A stretch of 64,000 nucleotides of DNA from Petrolisthes cinctipes (Eukaryota > Arthropoda > Malacostraca > Decapoda > Porcellanidae), in assembly GCA_033782935.1 (NCBI GenBank), contig JAWQEG010000065.1:1761001-1825000 (forward strand), written 5' to 3'. A program made the translations under genes and the position numbers. Positions within the stretch are counted from its first letter, which is position 1. Every line of letters starts with the position of its first letter. Positions 1-10,381 of the stretch are shown here, piece by piece. The notes beneath the pieces are model-generated. The model did no database searches and was not told the DNA's origin. It saw only the letters and a program-made list of their open reading frames with translations.

Positions 1-1
1 C

Positions 2-1702
2 AAAGCCAACGCCCTTAACACACAATTCCAGTCCGTTTTTACCCATGAACATGAACACTTACCAGATATGCCAACACCATCACACCCACCTATCCCTCCC
101 ATTCATATAAACACCCAAGGAATTGAGAAACTCTTATCTGAGGTAGACATACACAAAGCGACTGGACCAGACAATATACCCTGCAGGATATTGAGGACTA
201 ACGCTAGCGTTCTTGCCCCTGTCCTGCAGGTTATATTCTCACAGACTTTACAGACCGGTGAACTCCCTCAAGACTGGCTTTTGGCAAATGTGACCCCAAT
301 CTTTAAATCCGGAGACAGAACCCTTCCCATTAATTATAGACCTATTTCACTTACCTCAGTCCCCTGCAAAATTTTAGAACACATTATTCATAGACACATA
401 AAGGACCACTTTGATAGGCAAAATATACTGACTGACAATCAACACGGTTTTCGGCCTAAACGCTCGTGTGAGACGCAGCTACTGGTAACTACTCATGACA
501 TCTGGCAGTCCCTCAATGACACAAAAATCAGACAGGTTGACGCCATAGTATTAGACTTTGCCAAAGCCTTCGACAAAGTCCCTCACCAAAGACTACTACA
601 CAAATTAGAATTCTATGGCATACAGGGACAACTTCTTCACTGGATTAGAACGTTCTTGACTACCAGAAAGCAACGTGTAGTTCTTGACGGTAGTCAGTCT
701 CCATCTGTTCCTGTGACCTCTGGGGTACCCCAGGGCACTGTCCTGGGTCCCCTTCTCTTCCTTTCATACATTAATGACCTCCTACTTTCACTTTCCTCTA
801 CCACTAGACTCTTTGCAGACGATAGCTTAGTTTACAGACCAATTAAAGATAGGAATGACTGCCTTCGACTACAGGACGACCTAACTGCACTTGAAGACTG
901 GGAAGTCAAGTGGCAGATGACATTTAGACCAGACAAATGCCATCACATCCGTTTTACCCGTGCCCATAATGTCATTCCATATACATACCAATTACACAAC
1001 ACCAACCTCAACACAGTCACTTCCCACAAATACTTGGGCGTCCACATCTCAGCGGACATGAGGTGGAACACACACATAGGTAGCATCAGGGCTAAAGCTA
1101 GTAGGGTCCTGGGGTTCTTGCGCAGGAACCTCAGCAGGTGTAACACAGACACCAAAATTATTGCATACAACACTTTCGTTCGGCCACATTTAGATTATTG
1201 CGACACCGTCTGGGACCCACACACTTACAATAATATCAATAAATTAGAGTCCATACAAAACAAGACTGCAAGATGGGCCAGACGTGATTACAGACACACT
1301 ACATCAGTCACTTTGCTTAAACAAGACACAAAACTAGACCCATTAGTAACACGAAGACAGATACACAGACAACAGATGATATACAAAATCACAAACAAGT
1401 TAGTTGACATAGACAAAGACACATATCTACACCCTACAAGTATACGATCCACTAGAGGCAGCCACAACTTAAAATACCATACATACCAGACAAGCACTGA
1501 TATATTTAGGCACTCATTCTTTCCCCGCAGCATCCAAGAGTGGAATCATCTCCCATCTCACGTAGTTAATAGCCCCACTCTTGACACGTTTAGAAATAGG
1601 ATCACCAATCATTACCTCCCCAATCCTAATCCTCAACCCACAGTCCCTGACCCAATCCACCCTTATCCTAACCCTCTTCCTAATCCTGCCCTGGATCCCT
1701 AA
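2..1702 (+). CDS. Non-LTR retrotransposon reverse transcriptase (CR1/Jockey-like), left end outside window
   Basis: This is the C-terminal part of a retrotransposon polyprotein that copies element RNA into DNA at the target site. The frame is open from base 2, ahead of the first Met at 68, so the ORF enters from the left. Visible reverse transcriptase landmarks are the TGPDNIP segment, the INYRPISLTS block, GFRPKRSC, the catalytic FADDS box near 812-826 and the KYLGVHIS thumb motif. The tail has the FFPRSIQEWNHLP signature common in CR1-type elements. The endonuclease is not in the window. The copy at 34.8-37.2 kb is nearly identical at protein level; I count about five substitutions over the shared part. 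That points to recent activity. Clade assignment (CR1/L2 versus Jockey) is uncertain. Confidence 0.9.
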   Translation, partial: KANALNTQFQSVFTHEHEHLPDMPTPSHPPIPPIHINTQGIEKLLSEVDIHKATGPDNIPCRILRTNASVLAPVLQVIFSQTLQTGELPQDWLLANVTPIFKSGDRTLPINYRPISLTSVPCKILEHIIHRHIKDHFDRQNILTDNQHGFRPKRSCETQLLVTTHDIWQSLNDTKIRQVDAIVLDFAKAFDKVPHQRLLHKLEFYGIQGQLLHWIRTFLTTRKQRVVLDGSQSPSVPVTSGVPQGTVLGPLLFLSYINDLLLSLSSTTRLFADDSLVYRPIKDRNDCLRLQDDLTALEDWEVKWQMTFRPDKCHHIRFTRAHNVIPYTYQLHNTNLNTVTSHKYLGVHISADMRWNTHIGSIRAKASRVLGFLRRNLSRCNTDTKIIAYNTFVRPHLDYCDTVWDPHTYNNINKLESIQNKTARWARRDYRHTTSVTLLKQDTKLDPLVTRRQIHRQQMIYKITNKLVDIDKDTYLHPTSIRSTRGSHNLKYHTYQTSTDIFRHSFFPRSIQEWNHLPSHVVNSPTLDTFRNRITNHYLPNPNPQPTVPDPIHPYPNPLPNPALDP

Positions 1703-1790
1703 ATCCCCCGCACAACCCCCGCATATTATGCCGCCCATGAGCGGCCCTCTGCGGGACCCTAAAACTTGAACTTGAACTTGAATGATATTA
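1703..1790 (+). repeat. 3' UTR and hexamer tail of the CR1-like element
   Basis: A short 3' UTR follows the stop codon and ends in about three ACTTGA-type hexamers (1766-1783). The same UTR and tail, reverse complemented, occur at 34835-34910. A short tandem tail rather than poly(A) is typical of CR1/L2-type elements. Confidence 0.75.
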
Positions 1791-1796
1791 TTTGTT

Positions 1797-2372
1797 TGTT
1801 AGCTTCCCAACCAACCACACTTGTAAGGCTTCATTATTTTAGGGTTGATTCCACAGTGGTATTGGTTTGTTAGCTTCCCAACCAACCACACTTGTAAGGC
1901 TTCATTATTTTAGGGTTGATTCCACAGTGGTATTGGTTTGTTAGCTTCCCAACCAACCACACTTGTAAGGCTTCATTATTTTAGGGTTGATTCCACAGTG
2001 GTATTGGTTTGTTAGCTTCCCAACCAACCACACTTGTAAGGCTTCATTATTTTAGGGTTGATTCCACAGTGGTTTTGGTTTGTAAGCTTCATTATTTAAG
2101 GGTTGATTCCACAGTGGTTTTGGTTTGTTAGCTTTCCAACCAACCACACTTGTAAGGCTTCATTATTTTTCCAAAAGCTGAGTATTCACTTTTGCAAAAT
2201 CTATCCAACAGTAAGATAATGATGATCATAATAATAATAATATTAATAATAATCACCGTATAGTTTACTCACCAAATTCATTAAATATTTCACCCAGGAG
2301 TCATTAACATGGCTAACATTCTTTTGTTTGTGTGCTTACAAACCAATACCAACCACTGTGGAATCGACCCTA
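1797..2372. mobile_element. Short TIR element whose left end is amplified into a 71-bp minisatellite
   Basis: Four to five copies of a 71-bp unit (AGCTTCCCAA at 1801, 1872, 1943, 2014, then a shortened unit) fill 1797-2170. Each unit contains the inverted-repeat end GGGTTGATTCCACAGTGG. The opposite end, CCACTGTGGAATCGACCC, is at 2351-2372. The interior has AT-rich trinucleotide runs. Related elements are at 8348-8666 and 20279-20757. No coding capacity is seen, so it is a nonautonomous (MITE-like) element. Confidence 0.7.
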
Positions 2373-2760
2373 AATGGTCTAAGGAAGATTATGGTAAATT
2401 TGCAGAGGTACTGGGTTCACTATATTGTATATTTTAGTATCATTACCCACTATTTTGGACCATTCTAACACACTTTTCATCTATGGTGTTTCTCTTGGAG
2501 ATATGCCCCGTTTTACAAACATAATTTGGAAATTAGTCTGACCTGACCTAACCTAGACCACAGCAGACTATCGGGACCTAACCTGGGCAAACTACCGGGA
2601 CCTAACCTGGGCAAACTACTGGGACCTAACCTGGGCAAACTACCGGGATAAAACCAGTGTAAACTATCATAAAGTAACCGGGGCAAATTCCCGGGACCTA
2701 GCCGGATGTGGTATCACTATGCGATCCTAGCCAAAAACACAGTTATTCTGTAATAATACC
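2373..2760. mobile_element. AACCT-rich element (variant) with 24-bp tandem repeats
   Basis: This is a divergent relative of the repeats at 23.3-27.0 and 37.6-38.3 kb. It shares the blocks ATTACCCACT, CTAACCTAGACCACAGCAGAC and ACCTAGCCGGAT (up to small changes). Positions 2563-2665 hold about four 24-bp units of the type CTACCGGGACCTAACCTGGG. An inverted relative lies at 37640-37945. Confidence 0.6.
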
Positions 2761-2761
2761 G

Positions 2762-3086
2762 GACCCTGTGATCGTGTATGAAAATTGGAGGCTTCTGATT
2801 CCTCCTCACTATGCTATGAAACAAGCTCCTTCAATATAGATGTGTGTGTGTGTGATCGTGTCGGAGACTTGGAGGCTTCTGATTCCTCCTCACTATGCCA
2901 AGCAACAAGCTTCTTCAATATTGATGTGTGTGTGTGTGTGTGTGATTGTGTAGGAGACTTGGAGGCTTCTGATTCCTTCTCATTATGCTATGAAACAAGC
3001 TGCTTCTATGTAGATGGTGTTTGGTAGCAGTGTTTGAAGGACTCCTTTATCTTCAAAATTCTGACTACATCACAGCTAAGGTCCTT
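2762..3086. mobile_element. TTAA element family C, internally triplicated
   Basis: The element begins GGACCCTGTGATCGTGTA and ends with a degraded inverse of that sequence followed by TTAA. Inside, a block of about 85 bp containing GAGGCTTCTGATTCCTCC is present three times, separated by TG runs. Other family C copies are at 4688-4839, 4967-5118, 6578-6960 and 62653-62813. The last of these is a clean single-unit copy with TTAA on both sides. Confidence 0.6.
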
Positions 3087-3474
3087 AAGGGGGTGTGGGA
3101 AAAGGGGGACAGGCTTGGGGGGGGTTTAGGGGGGTGCGGGAGTAGGGGACAGGCTTGGAAGGGTTTTGGGGGGTGCGGGAGTAGGGGGACAGGCTTGGGG
3201 TGCGGGAACAGGGAACATGCTTGGAGGGGTTTTGGGGGGTGCGGGAGTAGGGGGACAGGCTTGGGGGGGGGGGATGCAGGAATAGGGTACAGGTTTGAGT
3301 GGGTTTTGGGGGGAGCGGGAGTAGGGGTGCGGGAACAGGGAACAGGCTTGGGGGGGTTTTGGAGGGTGCGGGAATAGGGGGACAGGCTTGGGGGGGGGGG
3401 GGGTTAGAGGGGTGCAGGAATAGGGGACAGGCTTTCTACCCACCCAAGCCTGTCCCCTACTCCCGCACCCCCTT
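3084..3474. mobile_element. G-rich TTAA foldback element
   Basis: After TTAA at 3084 comes a G-rich array of units like GCGGGAGTAGGGGACAGGCT. It ends in the inverse C-rich unit and CACCCCCTTA. A related element at 24293-24483 has TTAA at both ends. The many G runs on one strand could form G-quadruplexes. ORFs in it are low-complexity artefacts. Confidence 0.65.
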
Positions 3475-3532
3475 ACTATTATTGGCGATACAAATGGTCT
3501 TGTGGGTGAGGCTCCATTTGGGGCTGGCAATA

Positions 3533-3898
3533 TTTAAGAGGGAAATTTTGTGTTGGTAAATCTGGAGCAGCTGAATCCTCAAAACTATTTTTCCAAGCAA
3601 CAGAACACCATTATTTTTGTTCATCTGCTCCTGTTTCCTGGTATACTTTGGAGGAATCAAGATGCTCCTAATGTAAATCTGGAGCAAATGATTCCTCCAA
3701 ACTATTCCTGTTGTTTCCTGGAATAGGCTAGTTTGGAGGAATCAAGGCACTCCAGTATAATTCTGGTGCAACTGATTCCTCCAAACTATTCCAAGCAACA
3801 GAACACCATTAATTTTGTTCATCTGGTCCTGTTTCCTGGCATACTTTGGAGGAATCAAGGCACTCTAATGTAACAAAAAAGAATTACCACCTTAACTG
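3533..3898. mobile_element. TTAA element family A, tandem internal copies
   Basis: It starts GTGTTGGTAAATCTGGAGC and ends with the inverse block that runs to ACCACCTTAA. The palindrome-like unit (GATTCCTCC ... GGAGGAATC) is present two to three times. Family A recurs at 7020, 19080, 19917, 21095, 60090, 62823 and 63115. Confidence 0.65.
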
Positions 3899-3994
3899 CA
3901 GATATTTGGATACTTACTATAAAGTTATGTAAATGCTGTAGTGCATATATTTTTTTTTTTTTTAACTAGTGAATTTGCACTGAATGCTCTAAGT

Positions 3995-4158
3995 ACAGCC
4001 ACAATCAAATAACCACCAACAATTTCTTTCCGTCTTGCAAAGAAATCAGTATCATATCAAAATATAATCATACAACAACACCTTACGTCAACTCAACCCC
4101 CTCAATTATTATTATGAGGTGCTGCAAAATTATACACGTGTTGTTCTTTATTACCAAG

Positions 4159-4195
<37 letters not shown>

Positions 4196-4264
4196 GGTGC
4201 TGCAAAATTATGCACGTGTTGTTCTTTACTACCAAAATATTTACTACGATGGAAGGAAAGTGTA

Positions 4265-4308
<44 letters not shown>

Positions 4309-4500
4309 GAGGTGCTGCAAAATCATACACGTGTTGTTCTTTATTACCAAAATATTTACTACGATGGAAGGAAAGTGTAGTTATTATTATTATTATTATT
4401 ATGAGGCGCTGCAAAATTTTACGCATGTTGTTCTTTATTACCAAAATATTTACTACGATGGAAGGAAAGTGTCGGTGGATATTTGATTGTGGCTGTACCT
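3995..4500. mobile_element. TA-flanked TIR element with expanded ATT runs
   Basis: The ends are CAGCCACAATCAAATA and its inverse TATTTGATTGTGGCTG, each next to TA, which suggests a Tc1/mariner-type target. A module containing GAGGTGCTGCAAAAT is repeated three times between ATT microsatellites. Clean copies are at 7957-8223 and 63403-63621. Confidence 0.7.
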
Positions 4501-4687
4501 TAGATGAGCGCTTTGATTACATTTCAGTTTTTGTTTAATTAATTCCTAGTTATGTAAGTTTTTTGTGGAATTTGTTCTAGATTACATTCCATTTACCAAA
4601 TAAGCCCAATTATACGAGAGAGACAGTACACAGGGCAGGATTGTGATGATGCTTAAGGTGGCATGGTAGGTTTTGAAGGAATAGGTT
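4501..4687. other. Spacer, nothing recognised
   Basis: AT-rich unique-looking sequence. I see no gene or clear repeat. Confidence 0.5.
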
Positions 4688-5118
4688 TAAGGGACCCTGT
4701 AATTGGAGATATACGAGTCCTTCAAATATTGCCATGAAACACACACACACACCTATACTGTCGGGAAGGAGCTAGTTTCGTGGCATGGTCAGGAGGAATC
4801 AAAAGCCTCCAATTCTCATACACGATCACAGGGTCTTTAATAGGGAGAGCAAGAGAACACAACATTGTTTTATCTGCCCAAATTGTTCAAATTTGTACTA
4901 TTCTTTTGTTGTAGTCTGCTGAAAAGGAAAATGAAGATGTACTTTTATGTCATTTTGAATTAAGTACTCTGTGATTGTGTATGAGGCTTGGTGGCTCCTG
5001 GTTCCTCCTGACTATGCCACCAAACCACCTCCATCTATATATATAAGTGGTGTTTCGTGGCTATAATTGAAGGACTCGTTAACCTCCAATTTTCTTACTA
5101 CATCACAGGGTCCCTTAA
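4688..5118. mobile_element. Two family C TTAA elements
   Basis: One copy at 4688-4839 (reverse orientation, ending ATCACAGGGTCTTTAA) and one at 4967-5118 (ending ATCACAGGGTCCCTTAA) are separated by about 130 bp of unrecognised sequence. Confidence 0.6.
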
Positions 5119-5549
5119 TGTATTACCAAGATATTTACTATGATGGAAGGAAATTGGTGTTGGTGGTTATTTGATTGTGGCTGTACATAGTCAGATTACC
5201 ATGGTATAATCTGGTATGTCTGTCATTCAGTTTACCAAATAAAAACATGTGAGTTGTGACTGATCTATTGTTGTAATGTTAATTTAGAAATGTGTGGGAA
5301 CTCTTCTTACATTGTATTTTCATTGCAGATTGTAGCTTTGTGGACAGTCAGTTGTGTGAGGTGTTTGTGAAGATGAAACACTGCCTGCTGACATGGTTAA
5401 CATCAGTTTATCGCACTGCACTTTGTTTATTGAAGATCATTTGCCATAATAATAATAATAGTAATGGTGAGTTGGTATGCCTGCAATAATTTCTTATGCT
5501 GTTAGTCCTTCTACAGTAATTTGGTTCATAATTTCTGCCTCCCAAGTTG
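5119..5549. other. Spacer with a TA-element fragment
   Basis: Positions 5119-5195 carry one end of the ACAGCCACAATCAAAT element (inverse orientation). The rest, to 5549, shows no gene I can support; a 65-residue ORF at 5292-5489 has no recognisable features. Confidence 0.45.
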
Positions 5550-5795
5550 ATCATTTCCACTGCTATCTATCTATCTATCTATGCATCTGTCATTTTCACT
5601 GCTATCTATCTATCTATGTATCTGTCATTTCCACTGCTATCTATCTATCTATCTATCTATGTATCTGTCATTTTCACTGCTATCTATCTATGTATCTGTC
5701 ATTTTCACTGCTATCTATCTATGTATCTGTCATTTCCACTGCTATCTATCTATCTATCTATCTATGTATGTATCTGTCATTTTCACTGCACCTAT
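5550..5795. repeat. Compound CTAT microsatellite
   Basis: Runs of CTAT are separated by a repeated spacer of the type GTATCTGTCATTTTCACTG, six to seven times. The unit length varies with the number of CTAT repeats. Confidence 0.9.
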
Positions 5796-6577
5796 ACTAT
5801 TTGTGAGTGGCTCTTTTACTTCCATGTGGGTTGTTGTGTACATAATGTAACCCTTTACATATGTACCATTTAGGATATTGTTTTATCCCTCCCTTGGGGT
5901 GTCTGTGTTTCATTTTATCTTCGTGATTTTGCAGTATACACATGTAGTTGATTTTATGCAGAGTGAGGGAGAGGACTGGAAAGAGAGGGGAGGGGGGGAA
6001 CGGACTGGAAGGGAGAGCGAGGGAGAGGAATGGTACTGGAATGAGAGAGGTGAGATAAAATGATTGATTGAGGTTGAAAGAAGACCACCTTAGGCCTGAA
6101 AGACCCTGTAGGTATGGGTAGGACAAGGGAGAAGGTGATAAAAGGTGTTAGATAGCAAGCACCAACAAGATAGGATAAAGGAAAGGAGGCACAGATGAAC
6201 AATTGAAAGGGAGTGGCTGAGGCCGAAGGGACGCCTTCAACATTTTCAATTTTTCCCCCTCCTAACTTTGCAGCATCAAGAGTACATCCTGTTGATCATT
6301 CTCCCAACTCCCTCTCACTTGTAAAGGTACACCCCAACCCTATCATCTTTTTCTCTGCCTTATTACATTCTCCAATTTGACACAGTTTTCACCTGGTCCC
6401 CACAATGTTATGTCCCTCCTAACTTTTATGTTCCATTCTTTGGTACTTGTATTTTACTCACTACCATGACTTATGCTTGGTGCTGGGGGATTTTTGTTGT
6501 TGTGACATTCCTTAAGTTGTCTGGGTGAGTAGCCCTCAGTTCCAGAGGAAGGCTATGGGCTGTATCTGGCTTTTGTG
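5796..6577. other. Spacer: GA-rich tract, dispersed repeat, Jockey 3' fragment
   Basis: Positions 5965-6055 are GA-rich. Positions 6090-6235 contain a dispersed repeat also seen at 32566-32740 and inverted at 40315-40430 (shared words include GGTGATA and TAGCAAGCA). Positions 6500-6577 match, in reverse orientation, the 3' UTR of the Jockey-like element at 9.43 kb. No gene is seen. Confidence 0.5.
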
Positions 6578-6960
6578 TTTGGAGGCTTCTGATTCCTCCT
6601 AACCATGCCATGAACCAAGCTCCCTTCATATAGGTGTGTGTGTGTCTTAGAGAGGGAGGGAGAGAGAGAGAGAATGTGTGTGTGTGTGTGTGTTCGAGAG
6701 AGAAGGAGAGAGAGAGAATGTGTGTGAGTGTGTTAGAGAGAGAATGTTTGTGTGTGTGTGTGTGTGTGTGTTTGGAGGCTTCTGAATCCTCCTAACCATG
6801 CCACGAAACAACCTCCCTCCATATAGGTGTGTGTGTGTGTGTGTGTGTGTTTGGAGGCTTCTGATTCCTCCTGACTATGCCACGAAACAAGCTCCCTTCA
6901 TATAGGTGTATGTGTTTCATGGTAATATTTAGAGGAATTATTTGCTCCAAGTTTACCACC
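6578..6960. mobile_element. Family C TTAA element with TG/GA microsatellite expansions
   Basis: Three copies of a GGAGGCTTCTGATTCCTCC unit alternate with TG and GAGA runs. The right end is GGTAATATTTAGAGGAATTA. Confidence 0.55.
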
Positions 6961-7019
6961 AACATTGTAATCTCTCTCTTAATATAGACTTGACACACAG
7001 ACAGACAGTTCTCTGACCA

Positions 7020-7178
7020 CCGCTATACTTGTGTACATTGGAGTACCATGATTCCTCCAAAGTATGCCAGGAAACAGGACCAGATGAACAAAAATAATGG
7101 TGTTCTGTTGCTTGGAATAGTTTGGAAGAATAATTTACTCCAGATTTACCAACAGTGTACTTCCAACTTAAGGTGATA
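7020..7178. mobile_element. Family A TTAA element
   Basis: Single palindrome-like unit with GATTCCTCCAAAGTATGCCA and its counterpart. It ends CCAACAGTGTACTTCC followed by AACTTAA. Confidence 0.6.
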
Positions 7179-7179
7179 T

Positions 7180-7253
7180 TCTTTTGTTGGTGAATTATTA
7201 TTATTGTTATTATTATATTATTATTATTGTTATTATTATTATTGTTATTATTA

Positions 7254-7294
<41 letters not shown>

Positions 7295-7359
7295 GAGTGC
7301 TACTGATTCCTCCAAACTATGCCATGAAACAGATCCCCTATGAGTACCCTAGTAGTTAG

Positions 7360-7404
<45 letters not shown>

Positions 7405-7535
7405 GAGTGCTACTGATTCCTCCAAACAGGTCCCTTAAGTATTAGTACCATTGAGAGTGTGTGTTTTCTGGTAGAGTTAGGAGGAATCAGTAGCCTTCCA
7501 ATTAACCAACAAGAGAATCTCCCCTTAAATGGTCA
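7180..7535. repeat. ATT microsatellites inside a family B TTAA element
   Basis: Two long ATT/ATTGTT arrays (7196-7295 and 7362-7404) interrupt family B sequence. The family B end CCAATTAACCAACAAGAGAATCTCCCCTTAA is recognisable in pieces at 7498-7527. Confidence 0.6.
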
Positions 7536-7639
7536 ATGCTAAACCTTCCTTCCTCCCTGCCTTTTATTTTTTTATTTTGCATACAAACCTTACTTCCCCC
7601 TTGAAATTTGAGGTATTGTAGGTTTTACAGTCTTAGACA
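7536..7639. other. Short spacer
   Basis: About 100 bp of pyrimidine-rich sequence with nothing recognised. Confidence 0.4.
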
Positions 7640-7920
7640 AGAAAGTACATTGATGTGTGTGTTGACAATGGTGTTGGTATAAGTACAATGATTCCATAGA
7701 CACACAGCAAAGTCATCTTACTGGTACAACTGTGTGTGTGTGTGTGTTGACAATGGTGTTGGTACGAGTACAATGATTCCATAGACCCACAGCAAAGTCA
7801 TCTTACTGGTACAACTGTGTGTGTGTGTATTATTCCTCTGTGTGTGTGTGTGTGTGTTGACAATGGTGTTGGTACGAGTACAATGATTCCATAGACACAC
7901 AACAGAATCATCTTACTGGT
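7640..7920. repeat. Tandem repeat (about 80-105 bp units) with TG runs
   Basis: Three copies of a unit containing GACAATGGTGTTGGTA and CATCTTACTGGTACA are separated by variable TG runs. Confidence 0.8.
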
Positions 7921-7956
7921 ACAGTCGGCAGCATAAATTCACTTCCATCTCATGTA

Positions 7957-8223
7957 CAGCCACAATCAAATAACCACTAACACTTTCCTTCCATCGTACA
8001 AGTAAATAAGTATCATATCAAAATACAATTATACAACACCTTACGTCAACTCAACCCCCTCAATTATTATTTTGAGGTGCTGCAATATCATACACGTGTT
8101 GTTCTTTATTACCAAGATTATTATAAGGTGTTGCAAAATCATACACGTGTTGTTCTTTATTACCAAGATATTTACCACGATGGAAGGAAAGTGTGGGTGG
8201 ATATTTGATTGTGACTGTACTTA
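7957..8223. mobile_element. TA-flanked TIR element (compact copy)
   Basis: The element has CAGCCACAATCAAATAACC at the left and TTTGATTGTGACTG at the right, with TA on each side. The interior has two GTTGTTCTTTATTACCAAGA modules. It has no coding capacity. Confidence 0.75.
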
Positions 8224-8347
8224 ATAATGCTAATATGACCAGATAGTTACACTCTGAACCAGTTTTTATTCTAACAACATACTGTATGTAATTTACCATA
8301 TGAGAAGTGTATCTATCATCTCTGTATATATATATTGTGTTACAACA

Positions 8348-8666
8348 TCACTTGGGGTTGATTCCACAGTGGTATTGGTTTGTTAGCTTCCCAACCAACC
8401 ACACTTGTAAGGCTTCATTATTTTTCAAAAGCCGAGTGTCCACAATCACAAAATCTATCTAATGATCACTGTATAGTTTACTTAACAAATTCATTAAATA
8501 ATTCACCCAGAATTCATTTAATAATAATAATAATGATGATGATTACTGTATAGATTACTCACCAAATTCTTTAAATAATTCAGCCAGAAGTAATTTACAC
8601 GGCTAACATTCTTTTGTTTGCGTACTTACAATCCAATACCAACCACTGTGGAATGGGCCCTAAAAC
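8348..8666. mobile_element. Single-copy form of the GATTCCACAGTGG TIR element
   Basis: The left end GGGTTGATTCCACAGTGG and right end CCACTGTGGAATGGGCCC bound a 320-bp noncoding interior. This is the unexpanded relative of the copy at 1797-2372. Confidence 0.75.
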
Positions 8667-8715
8667 TCATATGAAGTAAACTTATGCTGCCGACTATACC
8701 ACACCACCAACATTC

Positions 8716-8985
8716 TTGAATATGTGTGTGTGTGTGTGTGTGTGTATTATTCCTCTGTGTGTGTGTGTGTGTGTATTATTCCTGTGTGTGTGTGTATTAT
8801 TCCTGTGTGTGTGTGTGTATTATTCCTGTGTGTGTGTGTGTGTGTGTGTGTATTATTCCTCTGTGTATGTGTATTATTCCTCTGTGTGTGTGTGTGTGTG
8901 TGTATATATTATTCCTCTGTGTGTGTGTATGTGTATTATTCCTCTGTGTGTGTGTGTGTGTGTGTGTGTATTATTATTATGCTAC
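8716..8985. repeat. TG microsatellite punctuated by TATTATTCCTCTG
   Basis: About nine TG blocks are separated by a TATTATTCC(T)CTG punctuation. ORFs of Val/Cys repeats here are artefacts. Confidence 0.9.
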
Positions 8986-9000
8986 CAACTGTACCACACC

Positions 9001-9429
9001 ACCAACATTCTTGCATATGGCCTTTACTGTCAAGTTTTTAATTTTTTCTGTTCCGGTATTTCATTCATAAGACCTAATTTTATTCTGTAAATTTCTTCTC
9101 ACAAATCATTTCTCATTTTTTATCACCACCCAAATTAATGTGAGATTCTCTTGTTGGTGAATTGGAAGGACTCTGATTCCTCCAAACTATGGCAGAAAAC
9201 AGATGCCTTCAATGTTACTATTAGTGGATCTGTTGTTGTTTGGTGTCTTAGGGTCGATTCCAGTCATTCGTTTTGGTTTGTTACCACGCAAACGAAAGAA
9301 TCTTAGCCTTGTTAATGCCTTATGAGTGAATTATTTAATGAATTTGGTGAGTAAACTATACAGTGATTATTACTATTATTATTATTATGCCAGGAAACAG
9401 ATGCCTTCAATGTTACTAATAATGGATCT
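9001..9429. other. Patchwork of element fragments left of the Jockey-like element
   Basis: Positions 9140-9230 are the left half of a family B TTAA element and 9246-9385 a truncated TIR element. A block of about 45 bp containing AAACAGATGCCTTCAATG occurs at 9196 and again at 9391. The matching right half of family B seems to be at 15700-15725, beyond the Jockey-like insertion. Confidence 0.5.
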
Positions 9430-10381
9430 GTTGTTGTTGTTGTTGTTGTTGTTGAAGTTCCTCAAGCTGTCTGGCCGAGCAGCCCCGAGCTCCTGAGGAA
9501 GGTCATGGCCTGAACCGGGCTTTCCCACAGTGCCCTCAGAGAGTGTATGTTGTGTTGTTGGCGAGTGTGGTTGTGTGCGTTGCAGTCTTCAATAATGTGT
9601 TTAATAGAATGGGGTGCTGTGTTGCATCCCGGACAGGCATCCGCAATGGCTCCATCCAGCCTCTTCTGATATGTCAGAAGGGCCGGGTGATGGCCACACC
9701 GCAGCCTGGCCAGGTGGACTCTGTCCTCACGGGGAAGGGAGGATTCGGATGGGTGGATATCAGGAGGTCGTGCATGCAGCTGAGTGTTGTTTTTGAGTGT
9801 TTGGATGGATTGATGAGTGATTTGAGTATGGATGTGTTTTTGGAGATTGGTTTGGGGTGGGCAGGGTGTAAGAGATGATAGTATTTGTGTATGGTATCAT
9901 GTACTGGGTGTTGTTTTGATGTTCCTTGGCATGTGTGGGTGTTGTGCCATGTAGTGTAGTGGATGGTGTGGGTTTGTGGAGGCTGCAGCAAGTGTTTGTG
10001 TGCCTCTCATGTCAAGGTGGTCCTTGATTTTGAGGGCTTTGGTTTCATAGTGTAGGTGGTCTGTGGGTGTGGTAGCTGTGCAGCCTGTGATTGTCTTTAG
10101 GGCTCTGTTCTGTATGGTTTGAAGGGTGTTGTGATGAGTCTCAGTGAGGTTTGAAGCCCAGGCAGGGCTTGCATAATCCATAACTGATCGAATATATTGT
10201 TTGTATACTGTGGTTGTGGTTTCCTTGTTGTGTCCGAATGTTGTGCTGGCAAGTGATCTGAGGGCTTTAAGTCTTTGCATGCATTTGTTTCTGATGGTCG
10301 TAATATGTTGTTTGAATGTCATGGATGTATTGTATGTTATGCCAAGTATTTTGGCATACCCTTCCTCAGGAGGGGTAGGTA

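Noticed and set aside
3126..3530. Pro/Ser-rich minus-strand frame of 134 residues
   Set aside because: Translation of the G-rich foldback element; low complexity.
8716..9090. Val/Cys-rich frames in all three plus frames
   Set aside because: Microsatellite translation of TG runs.
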